Below are positions 5,955-13,298 of a DNA stretch of 64,000 nt, in pieces; the stretch's first letter is position 1, and each line of letters opens with the position of its first letter. The position numbers and the translations under genes were made by a program. The DNA comes from Labrenzia sp. THAF82 (lineage in GTDB: Bacteria; Pseudomonadota; Alphaproteobacteria; Rhizobiales; Stappiaceae). The stretch spans positions 1,516,501-1,580,500 of the forward strand of contig NZ_CP045354.1 of NCBI RefSeq assembly GCF_009363435.1, written 5' to 3'. The notes beneath the pieces were generated by a model. It searched no databases, was not told the DNA's origin, and saw only the letters and a program-made list of their open reading frames with translations.

Positions 5955-8846
5955 ATGCTTAGGAAAAAGACCAATGGGGTTGCGCGACGCCCCCAAGGTG
6001 CAAGTATCCTCAGAGACGCTGCACATAAATCGGTAGACCGCAGAACCTTCCTCAAAGGCTCCGGTATCGCCGCAGGCGGCTTGGCCGCTATTACCGCCAC
6101 AGGCGGAACTGTTACCAAAGCTCAGGCGCAATCTTCTGATGAAGCCGTCAATTTGGTGAAATCGGTTTGCACCCACTGTTCAGTCGGTTGCACCGTGATT
6201 GCCGAAGTGAAGAACGGCGTCTGGACCGGCCAAGAGCCGGGTTGGGACAGCCCGTTCAATCTCGGCGCCCATTGCGCCAAGGGAGCTGCGGTTCGCGAAC
6301 ACGCTCACGGAGAGCGCCGTCTTAAATATCCTATGAAAAAGGAAGGCGGAGAGTGGAAGCGCATCAGCTGGGATGAGGCGATCAACGAGATCGGCGACCA
6401 GATGATGAAAATCCGCGACGAAAGCGGACCGGACAGTGTTTATTGGCTGGGATCAGCCAAGCACAACAACGAACAGGCTTATCTGTTCCGCAAATTCGCG
6501 GCCTACTGGGGCACCAACAATGTCGACCACCAGGCCCGTATCTGTCACTCGACCACGGTTGCCGGCGTAGCGAACACATGGGGCTACGGCGCCATGACCA
6601 ACAGCTACAACGACATCCATAATTCCAAGGCGATCTTCATTATCGGCGGCAACCCTGCGGAGGCCCACCCGGTCTCGCTGTTGCACGTCCTGCGCGCCAA
6701 GGAACAGAACAATGCGCCGGTTATCGTTTGCGATCCGCGCTTTACCCGTACGGCGGCTCATGCCGACGAATTTGTGCGCTTCCGTCCGGGGACGGACGTT
6801 GCCCTCGTCTGGGGCATTTTGTGGCACATCTTCGACAATGGCTGGGAAGACAAAGAGTTCATCCGCACCCGCGTGTGGGGCATGGACCAGATCCGTGAAG
6901 AGGTTGCCAAATGGACGCCCGACGAAGTCGAGCGTGTGACGGGCACACCTGGAAGCCAGCTGAAACGAGTGGCCAGAACGCTTGCCAACAACCGTCCTGG
7001 CACCGTGATCTGGTGCATGGGTGGTACGCAGCACACCAACGGCAACAACAATACGCGCGCTTACTGCGTGTTGCAGCTTGCTCTTGGCAACATGGGCACT
7101 AGCGGTGGTGGAACCAACATCTTCCGCGGCCACGACAACGTTCAGGGTGCGACCGATCTCGGCGTTCTCAGCCATACGTTGCCCGGTTACTACGGGCTGA
7201 GCGCAGGCGCATGGGGTCACTGGTCCCGCGTCTGGGGTGAGGATCTCGATTGGCTGAAAGGCCAATTTGCCACCACGACAGGTGCCGATGGCAAAGAAAA
7301 GAACCTCATGAACCTGACGGGTATTCCGGTCAGCCGCTGGATTGACGGTGTGCTGGAGGATCCGGCGAATACCGACCAGCCCAATGCGGTTCGGGCCATG
7401 GTGCTTTGGGGGCATGCCCCGAACTCCCAGACCCGTATGGTCGAAATGAAGAAGGCTATGGAACAACTGGATACGCTGGTCGTGATCGACCCCTATCCGA
7501 CTGTTTCAGCCGTGCTGCATGACCGCACGGACGGCGTCTATCTTCTGCCGGCCTGTACCCAGTTCGAAACCCGTGGGTCCGTGACCGCGTCAAACCGTTC
7601 GCTGCAGTGGCGTGACAAGGTTGTCGATCCTCTGTTCGAGAGCCTGCCTGACGAAGTGATCATGGCAAAGTTCGCGAACAAGTTCGGCTGGGGCGACCGG
7701 CTCTTCCGGAACATCGAAATGGATGATCCGGAAACACCGAACGTCGAGAGCATCACCCGCGAATTCAACGGCGGTCTTTGGACAATCGGCTATACCGGCC
7801 AGTCGCCAGAGCGCATCAAGTCGCACATGGCAAACCAGCACACATTCGACCGGACGACGCTTCAGGCAGTCGGCGGCCCGAATGACGGCGAATACTACGG
7901 TATGCCTTGGCCGTGCTGGGGTACCGCGGACATGAAACATCCGGGCACACCAAACCTCTACGACATGTCCAAGCCTGTCGCAGAAGGCGGACTGTGCTTC
8001 CGTGCGCGCTTCGGCGTGGAGCGGGACGGCGACAATCTGCTCGCTGACGGTGTCTCCAATCCGGGTGCGGAAATCCAGGACGGTTATCCCGAATTCACGA
8101 TGCAGATGCTCATGGACCTCGGGTGGGACGGCGATCTGACCGACGAAGAACGTGCGTCGATCGAAGGCGTCGCAGGTCCGAAGACCAACTGGAAAACCGA
8201 CCTGTCCGGCGGTATTCAGCGGGTGGCTATCAAGCATGGCTGTGCTCCGTTCGGTAACGCCAAGGCCCGTGCGGTCGTCTGGACGTTCCCGGATCCGGTG
8301 CCGCTCCATCGCGAGCCGCTCTACACGAACCGCAGGGATCTGGTGGCAGATTATCCGACCTATGAGGACCGGAAATTCTACCGCCTGCCGACGCTTTACG
8401 CGTCCATCCAGAAGCAGGACTTCTCCAAGGACTATCCAATTGTCCTGACGTCCGGCCGACTGGTGGAATACGAAGGTGGCGGTGACGAAACCCGTTCGAA
8501 CCCGTGGCTCGCCGAGCTGCAACAGGACATGTTCGTCGAAATCAATCCGCGAGATGCCAACAATCTCGGGGTGCGTGACGGTGCGCAGGTCTGGGTTGAA
8601 GGTCCGGAGGGTGGCAAGGTCAAAGTCATGGCCATGGTGACTGAAAGGGTCGGTGAGGGCGTTGCCTTCATGCCGTTCCACTTCGGTGGCCATTTCCAGG
8701 GCGAAGATCAACGCTCCAAGTATCCGAAGGGTGCAGACCCGTATGTCCTTGGCGAGAGCACGAACACGGCTCAAACCTACGGCTACGATTCAGTGACCCA
8801 GATGCAGGAGACCAAAGCCACACTCTGCAAGATCTCGGCAGCGTAA
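5955..8846 (+). CDS. fdhA: Formate dehydrogenase catalytic (alpha) subunit, Tat-exported, cysteine type
   Basis: 963 residues. The Tat signal has its twin arginines at residues 29-30 (DRRTFLKGS). Cys72, Cys75, Cys79 and Cys107 bind the proximal [4Fe-4S] cluster (CTHCSVGC...HCAKG). The active-site pair is Cys197-His198 in ARICHST, so this is the cysteine rather than selenocysteine form, in line with normal TGA stop use here. The middle and C-terminal parts show the bis-MGD molybdopterin oxidoreductase fold, including PIVLTSGRLVEYEGGG and MPFHFGG. It oxidises formate to CO2 and passes electrons to FdhB. The metal may be W or Mo; a tungstate importer lies 18 kb away. By family it should be periplasmic and anchored by FdhC. 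Length is normal. Confidence 0.95.
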   Translation: MLRKKTNGVARRPQGASILRDAAHKSVDRRTFLKGSGIAAGGLAAITATGGTVTKAQAQSSDEAVNLVKSVCTHCSVGCTVIAEVKNGVWTGQEPGWDSPFNLGAHCAKGAAVREHAHGERRLKYPMKKEGGEWKRISWDEAINEIGDQMMKIRDESGPDSVYWLGSAKHNNEQAYLFRKFAAYWGTNNVDHQARICHSTTVAGVANTWGYGAMTNSYNDIHNSKAIFIIGGNPAEAHPVSLLHVLRAKEQNNAPVIVCDPRFTRTAAHADEFVRFRPGTDVALVWGILWHIFDNGWEDKEFIRTRVWGMDQIREEVAKWTPDEVERVTGTPGSQLKRVARTLANNRPGTVIWCMGGTQHTNGNNNTRAYCVLQLALGNMGTSGGGTNIFRGHDNVQGATDLGVLSHTLPGYYGLSAGAWGHWSRVWGEDLDWLKGQFATTTGADGKEKNLMNLTGIPVSRWIDGVLEDPANTDQPNAVRAMVLWGHAPNSQTRMVEMKKAMEQLDTLVVIDPYPTVSAVLHDRTDGVYLLPACTQFETRGSVTASNRSLQWRDKVVDPLFESLPDEVIMAKFANKFGWGDRLFRNIEMDDPETPNVESITREFNGGLWTIGYTGQSPERIKSHMANQHTFDRTTLQAVGGPNDGEYYGMPWPCWGTADMKHPGTPNLYDMSKPVAEGGLCFRARFGVERDGDNLLADGVSNPGAEIQDGYPEFTMQMLMDLGWDGDLTDEERASIEGVAGPKTNWKTDLSGGIQRVAIKHGCAPFGNAKARAVVWTFPDPVPLHREPLYTNRRDLVADYPTYEDRKFYRLPTLYASIQKQDFSKDYPIVLTSGRLVEYEGGGDETRSNPWLAELQQDMFVEINPRDANNLGVRDGAQVWVEGPEGGKVKVMAMVTERVGEGVAFMPFHFGGHFQGEDQRSKYPKGADPYVLGESTNTAQTYGYDSVTQMQETKATLCKISAA

Positions 8847-8858
8847 GGAGGATATGTA

Positions 8859-9464
8859 ATGCCACTTGGACAAGCGAGGGCTAAGTTCCTTTGTGACGCT
8901 GAGCGTTGCATTGAGTGCAATGCCTGTGTGACTGCCTGTAAGAATGAGCATGAGGTGCCCTGGGGTATCAACCGCCGCCGCGTTGTGACCATCAATGATG
9001 GCAAGCCCGGCGAAAGGTCGATCTCGGTCGCCTGCATGCACTGCTCGGACGCGCCCTGCATGGCGGTGTGCCCGGTCGACTGTTTCTACCAGAATGAAGA
9101 AGGTGTGGTCCTGCACTCGAAGGACCTTTGCATTGGCTGCGGCTATTGCTTCTACGCCTGTCCCTTCGGTGCACCGCAATTCCCGCAAGCGGGCAATTTC
9201 GGATCGCGCGGCAAGATGGACAAGTGCACCTTCTGTGCTGGTGGACCGGAAGAAACACATTCAACCGCAGAATTCTCAAAATACGGCAGCAACCGTATTG
9301 CGGAAGGCAAGCTGCCGCTCTGCGCGGAAATGTGTTCCACCAAAGCGTTGTTGGCAGGCGACGGCGATGTCGTTTCCGCCATCTACCGCGAGCGCGTTGT
9401 CGCACGTGGTTTCGGCTCCGGTGCCTGGGGCTGGGGCAGCGCTTACGGTCGGCAAGGCGGTTGA
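8859..9464 (+). CDS. fdhB: Formate dehydrogenase iron-sulfur (beta) subunit
   Basis: 201 residues with four cysteine-rich cluster motifs: CIECNACVTACK at about 17-28, CMHCSDAPCMAVCP, CIGCGYCFYACP and a final CTFC...CAEMC set. This matches the four [4Fe-4S] wire of FDH/DMSO-reductase-type beta subunits. No own signal peptide; such subunits are normally carried out by the Tat signal of the alpha subunit. It has no C-terminal membrane anchor of the FdnH type. The tail GSGAWGWGSAYGRQGG is glycine-rich. It starts 12 bases after FdhA behind GGAGG and links FdhA to the haem b subunit. Confidence 0.94.
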   Translation: MPLGQARAKFLCDAERCIECNACVTACKNEHEVPWGINRRRVVTINDGKPGERSISVACMHCSDAPCMAVCPVDCFYQNEEGVVLHSKDLCIGCGYCFYACPFGAPQFPQAGNFGSRGKMDKCTFCAGGPEETHSTAEFSKYGSNRIAEGKLPLCAEMCSTKALLAGDGDVVSAIYRERVVARGFGSGAWGWGSAYGRQGG

Positions 9465-9541
9465 TCGATTTTGGTATCGCCTGCCGGCCTGAACTGGCGG
9501 GGCAGGTGAGCCATTGCGATCGACATGAAAAAGTTGGACTG

Positions 9542-9561
9542 GGGCGGCAACTGTGCCGCCC
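9542..9561 (+). terminator. Hairpin between fdhB and fdhC
   Basis: GGGCGGCA-ACTG-TGCCGCCC: a perfect eight-pair stem with a four-base loop, in the 133-base gap between fdhB and fdhC. It is followed by TGTCTGTCTTC, not a clean U-run. It could reduce read-through into fdhC or protect the upstream mRNA. Confidence 0.45.
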
Positions 9562-9597
9562 TGTCTGTCTTCAGTGATGGAACGTGTGAGGATGGTT

Positions 9598-10803
9598 ATG
9601 AAACGCCTGGTGCTGGCATTCGTGGTTCTTTTCGGGCTCCTTTCGCCGGGTGTTGCACAAGACCAGCAACCACCTGCAGACCGCAGCGCGACCGGCGGTG
9701 CGCAAACGCTGGAAGACATTCTGAAACGGCAACGCGGCGAGAAAATCGACAGCGATTTCAGGCGCAACGCGACCGGAGATCCAGATACTGCAGCTGGTAT
9801 CTCCTCGCAGCTCGGCACACTTGGCGGTGTGTCCGATCCAGAACTCTGGCGCGCCCTCAGGTATGGGTCCGCGGATATCAAGGTGTCGTCAGGTGGCGAG
9901 GAAGCAACCGTCCTGATGCAGGACGGCGGAATGCGTTGGCTGGCTTTCCGTGAAGGGCCACTGGCCACTTATGGCTCGTATCTTCTGGGCGCTACCGTTT
10001 TGTTGCTGGGTCTCTTCTATCTCTTACGAGGTCGTATCCGCATCGATGGCGAAAAGACCGGTCAGACGATCACGCGTTTCAAGGCGATTGAACGTTTTGG
10101 GCATTGGCTCCTTGCAGGATCGTTCATACTGCTGGCGATCACCGGGCTGATAACATTGTTCGGTCGCTTTGCGGTTATTCCTTTGATCGGCAAGGAAGTT
10201 TACGCACCTGTCGCGCTTGCCTCAAAATGGATCCACAACAACGTTGCCTGGGCCTTCATGCTTGGGCTCGTGATGGTGTTCGTGATGTGGGTGGTGCACA
10301 ACATTCCCAATAAGACGGACCTCAAATGGATCGCCGTTGGTGGGGGACTGCTGAAAAAGGGTGTTCATCCGCCAGCCAAGAAGTTCAATTTCGGCCAGAA
10401 GATGATCTTCTGGGGGGTGATTGTCCTTGGTGCCTCCATATCGGCTTCGGGGATCTCACTGCTGTTCCCATTTGAATTTCCGATGTTCGCCAAGACTTTT
10501 GAGATCCTTAATGCGACTGGATTGCCGCAGCTTGTCGGCCTCGGTGTTCTGCCGACGGCGCTTGCCCCGCATGAGGAAATGCAGTTCGCGCAACTGTGGC
10601 ATGCCATTGTCGCGTTCCTGATGATGGCGATGATCCTTGCACATATCTACATCGGATCCGTCGGCATGGAAGGCGCATACGACGCCATGGGGTCGGGCGA
10701 AGTCGAATTGCAGTGGGCCCGCGAACACCACGGACTTTGGGTTCAGGAAGTTGAAGACGCGGAAAAGACCGCTGAAGCCAAGAACGCGGTTCCCGCGGAA
10801 TAG
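9598..10803 (+). CDS. fdhC: Formate dehydrogenase cytochrome b (gamma) subunit
   Basis: 401 residues from ATG 9598 (MKRLVLAFVVLFG); earlier in-frame ATGs have poorer ribosome sites. The order is a signal peptide, a periplasmic stretch of about 110 residues, then one early TM helix and a four-helix cytochrome b561-type domain. Haem-ligand candidates are His in RFGHWLLAGSF, HNNVAWAFMLG, MWVVHNIP and LWHAIVAFLMM. Known role: anchors FdhAB on the outer face of the membrane and takes electrons to quinone or a periplasmic acceptor. The sequence ends in a cytoplasmic acidic tail. The downstream WD40-cytochrome starts 14 bases after its stop. Confidence 0.92.
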   Translation: MKRLVLAFVVLFGLLSPGVAQDQQPPADRSATGGAQTLEDILKRQRGEKIDSDFRRNATGDPDTAAGISSQLGTLGGVSDPELWRALRYGSADIKVSSGGEEATVLMQDGGMRWLAFREGPLATYGSYLLGATVLLLGLFYLLRGRIRIDGEKTGQTITRFKAIERFGHWLLAGSFILLAITGLITLFGRFAVIPLIGKEVYAPVALASKWIHNNVAWAFMLGLVMVFVMWVVHNIPNKTDLKWIAVGGGLLKKGVHPPAKKFNFGQKMIFWGVIVLGASISASGISLLFPFEFPMFAKTFEILNATGLPQLVGLGVLPTALAPHEEMQFAQLWHAIVAFLMMAMILAHIYIGSVGMEGAYDAMGSGEVELQWAREHHGLWVQEVEDAEKTAEAKNAVPAE

Positions 10804-10816
10804 GCCTCAGAGCGGG

Positions 10817-12184
10817 ATGTCTGGCTGTCAATCAACCGTACCGAAAGTGAAGCTCTGCCGACCTGCCTTTTTGCAGAGCGCCTTTGGGCTGCTTGCCTTG
10901 CTGGCAGCAGGCGCGGCCAGTGCCGCCGAATTCGAGACTCTGAAGGGACATGGCGGACCGGTGATGGACATCGCGGTTTCGGAAGAAACGGGAACTGTCG
11001 CGACAGCAAGTTTCGACAATTCCGTTGCGGTTTGGTCCAAACGTGAACCACGCTGGCTGGACGGCCATGAAGCGGCGGTGAAAGTCGTTGCATTTGTTGA
11101 TGGCAAGACCGCGGTTTCAGCAGGTGACGACAACGATCTCCTGCTTTGGAACATCGAAGATGGATCGTCCAGACGTCTGGAAGGGCATACGGCCAAGATC
11201 ATGGGGCTCGCCGTTTCTCCGGACAAGAAGTTCGTGGCCAGTGCCAGTTGGGACACCCGCATTGGTCTTTGGCCCGTAGATGGCGGTGAGCCGGTCTATT
11301 TGAACGGTCATGCGTCGGGTGTAAACGCAGTCGCATTTTCTGCCGATGGCAAAAGGCTCTATTCGGCGTCTGTCGATGGTTCCATAAAACTTTGGGATCT
11401 TGAGAAAAGACAGGAAGCACGGGTCATCGACCGCAATGGTTTCGGTATCAATGTGTTTGCTGTCGGAGGCGAAACGAACGGTAGGGAAACCTGGCTTGCC
11501 TACGGGACTCAGGACGGGGTAACCCGGATCGTCGACATCGAAACCGGTGAACGACTGCGGGATTTCTCGTTTGAGCGCAGGCCCATTCTGGCGATTGATC
11601 TCAGCCATGACGGTACAAAGCTTGCGACGGGAGACGGCCATGGATACATCACCGTTGTTGATACGAGATCCTGGGCAATAGAGACGGATTTCAGAGCGGC
11701 TCTGAAAGGCCCAATCTGGGCATTGGCCTTTTCCAGGAGCGGCGACGTGCTGCATGCTGGCGGCATTGAAAATATCGTTTATTCCTGGCCTTTAGCGGAT
11801 CTGTCTTCGGCGGAACCGATGGCGTCCAAAACGCCTGATTTCCTAAAAAAGCCGGAGGAAATGTCCAACGGTGAGCGTCAATTCGCGCGCAAGTGTTCCA
11901 TTTGCCATGCGCTTGGAGCGGAGGGCGAACGCAAGGCGGGGCCGACCCTTTATAATGTGTTTGGCCGTCAGGCAGGCACATTGCCTGGCTACTCATACTC
12001 TGAAACCCTGACCGGGTCTGATATTGTCTGGTCAGAAAAGACTATCGATCAACTGTTCCTGGACGGGCCGGACCACTATATTCCAGGCTCCAAGATGCCG
12101 ATGCAACGAATTGTACGGCGGGAAGACCGGAGTGATCTGATCGACTACCTCAAAAGGGCCACTTCTGAAGGAGAAGACCAATGA
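10817..12184 (+). CDS. WD40-repeat protein fused to cytochrome c
   Basis: 455 residues from ATG 10817. The frame is open upstream into fdhC, but a signal peptide (FLQSAFGLLALLAAGAASAAE) begins only here. At least five WD40-type blades are readable, such as ASFDNSVAVWS, AGDDNDLLLWN, ASWDTRIGLW and ASVDGSIKLWD, each preceded by GH or related dipeptides. A mono-haem class I domain follows: CSICH, then GPTLYNVFGR and an axial Met in SKMPMQ. The protein is periplasmic. It is the gene after fdhC in the same direction, so it could dock the formate dehydrogenase and move electrons to cytochrome c pools; that is inference. Confidence 0.85.
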   Translation: MSGCQSTVPKVKLCRPAFLQSAFGLLALLAAGAASAAEFETLKGHGGPVMDIAVSEETGTVATASFDNSVAVWSKREPRWLDGHEAAVKVVAFVDGKTAVSAGDDNDLLLWNIEDGSSRRLEGHTAKIMGLAVSPDKKFVASASWDTRIGLWPVDGGEPVYLNGHASGVNAVAFSADGKRLYSASVDGSIKLWDLEKRQEARVIDRNGFGINVFAVGGETNGRETWLAYGTQDGVTRIVDIETGERLRDFSFERRPILAIDLSHDGTKLATGDGHGYITVVDTRSWAIETDFRAALKGPIWALAFSRSGDVLHAGGIENIVYSWPLADLSSAEPMASKTPDFLKKPEEMSNGERQFARKCSICHALGAEGERKAGPTLYNVFGRQAGTLPGYSYSETLTGSDIVWSEKTIDQLFLDGPDHYIPGSKMPMQRIVRREDRSDLIDYLKRATSEGEDQ

Positions 12185-12309
12185 AGGCAATGCTGCTGGC
12201 ATTTGTTGCAACCGCAGTGATTGCAGTTGGAGCAAGCCTGACCCTGGATCGAATGGGCTATTCCAGCGCTCAACAGGCAACAGGCTCATCCGTACGTTTG
12301 GGCAATTAG
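12181..12309 (+). CDS. 42-aa single-span peptide coupled to the WD40-cytochrome
   Basis: Translates as a 42-residue peptide starting MKAMLLAFVATAVIAVGASL and ending SSVRLGN. The ATG overlaps the cytochrome stop (ATGA at 12181-12184) and has GAAGGAGAAG just upstream, so translation is well supported despite the size. It has one hydrophobic segment (about 4-20) that could be a signal anchor, and a short polar tail that includes GYSSAQQATG. No cysteines. I believe similar peptides follow cytochrome c genes in other alphaproteobacteria, but I cannot verify this. Likely a small membrane or secreted partner of the upstream cytochrome. Confidence 0.65.
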   Translation: MKAMLLAFVATAVIAVGASLTLDRMGYSSAQQATGSSVRLGN

Positions 12310-12382
12310 GAATGTCTTCCAGCTCGGCTTCGCTGAAAGGACACAACGCCGATCTGGTCCTTCTGCGTGGCCTGACGCCCGG

Positions 12383-13288
12383 TTATGCGCGCTGAAACGA
12401 CCGACGTAGGCTTAGGCTTCCCGTAACCAGGACCGCGCCAAGTACGATCAGCACAAATCCGATACCTGTCGTCCAGGACAGACCTTCAGCAAGAACAAAA
12501 ACACCGAGCAGTACGGATGCCACAGGCATGAAGAACGCGAGCAGAGACGCATTTGATGCACCTGCGTTCCGGATCAGCCAGAACATCAGCATGACGGGCA
12601 CGGCGGTGTTGAACAAGGCAACGACTATCAGGGTGCCCAGTTGCGACGGACCGGGAGACAAGGCCCAGGGACGGTCGAAGATCATGCTGAGCGGGGTCAG
12701 GACCAAAGCTGCGACGATCAACTGTCCGCTTGCCAGAACAACGGGTTGGAGTTTGCCATTCGCCCGGGCATATATGTTTCCTGTCGCATAGCTGAGGGCA
12801 GCCAGGACAGTGACGCCGGCACCAGCCAACTGTGTGTCCAGATGTGAAAAGGCACTGGGTCCGATGGCTAGAACCACACCTGCAAATCCAAGCGCGACGC
12901 CGAAAAGGCGACTTTTCGTCAAGTGCTCTTCCGGCAGAAAGGTCGGGGCGATCAGAACGCTGAAGACCGGGATTGTTGCAAACAGAATTCCGCCCAGACT
13001 GCTGGCAATATGGGTTTGGCCATATGCAATAGCGATATAGGGAATGATGGCGGTCAGGACACCGAGCACGATGATTGGCTGCCAGGCTTTCCCTGGAGCT
13101 GGCATGCGTTCACCGGACAGCCTCATGAAAAAATAGACAGCCAGTGCCGCAAGGCTTGCTCGTCCGGCCGCAAGCGTGATGGGCGGAATGCTTTCCACCG
13201 TGAGCTTGATGAATAAAAACGAAGACCCAAAGAGTGCAGCCGTGAGCAGCAACACCGCCCAGAGGCGCGGGGTCATTGTCTGTTTCAT
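12383..13288 (-). CDS. EamA-family (DMT superfamily) transporter
   Basis: 301 residues with about ten hydrophobic helices in two EamA repeats. The first begins LLTAALFGSSFLFIKLTVESIPP; the second starts around YATGNIYARANGK. Both show the usual repeat ends such as PYIAIAYGQTHIASSLG and GASNASLLAFFMPVASVLLG (shown in part). Known for the family: export of metabolites or amino acids across the inner membrane, with substrates that cannot be read from sequence. Its start is ten bases after the stop of the alkylsulfatase-like gene, so both should share the MarR-linked promoter. Confidence 0.85.
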   Translation of the reverse strand: MKQTMTPRLWAVLLLTAALFGSSFLFIKLTVESIPPITLAAGRASLAALAVYFFMRLSGERMPAPGKAWQPIIVLGVLTAIIPYIAIAYGQTHIASSLGGILFATIPVFSVLIAPTFLPEEHLTKSRLFGVALGFAGVVLAIGPSAFSHLDTQLAGAGVTVLAALSYATGNIYARANGKLQPVVLASGQLIVAALVLTPLSMIFDRPWALSPGPSQLGTLIVVALFNTAVPVMLMFWLIRNAGASNASLLAFFMPVASVLLGVFVLAEGLSWTTGIGFVLIVLGAVLVTGSLSLRRSFQRA

Positions 13289-13298
13289 GGAATTTTCC

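Noticed and set aside
9525..9953. 142-codon frame overlapping the start of fdhC
   Set aside because: Out of frame with a clear cytochrome b subunit, basic and low complexity, no homology seen.
10637..10816. Upstream extension of the WD40-cytochrome frame into fdhC
   Set aside because: It overlaps the well-supported end of fdhC, and a proper signal peptide starts only after ATG 10817.
12312..12395. 27-codon frame after the 42-aa peptide
   Set aside because: No ribosome binding site, Ser-rich start, and it runs into the end of the EamA gene; cannot be supported.
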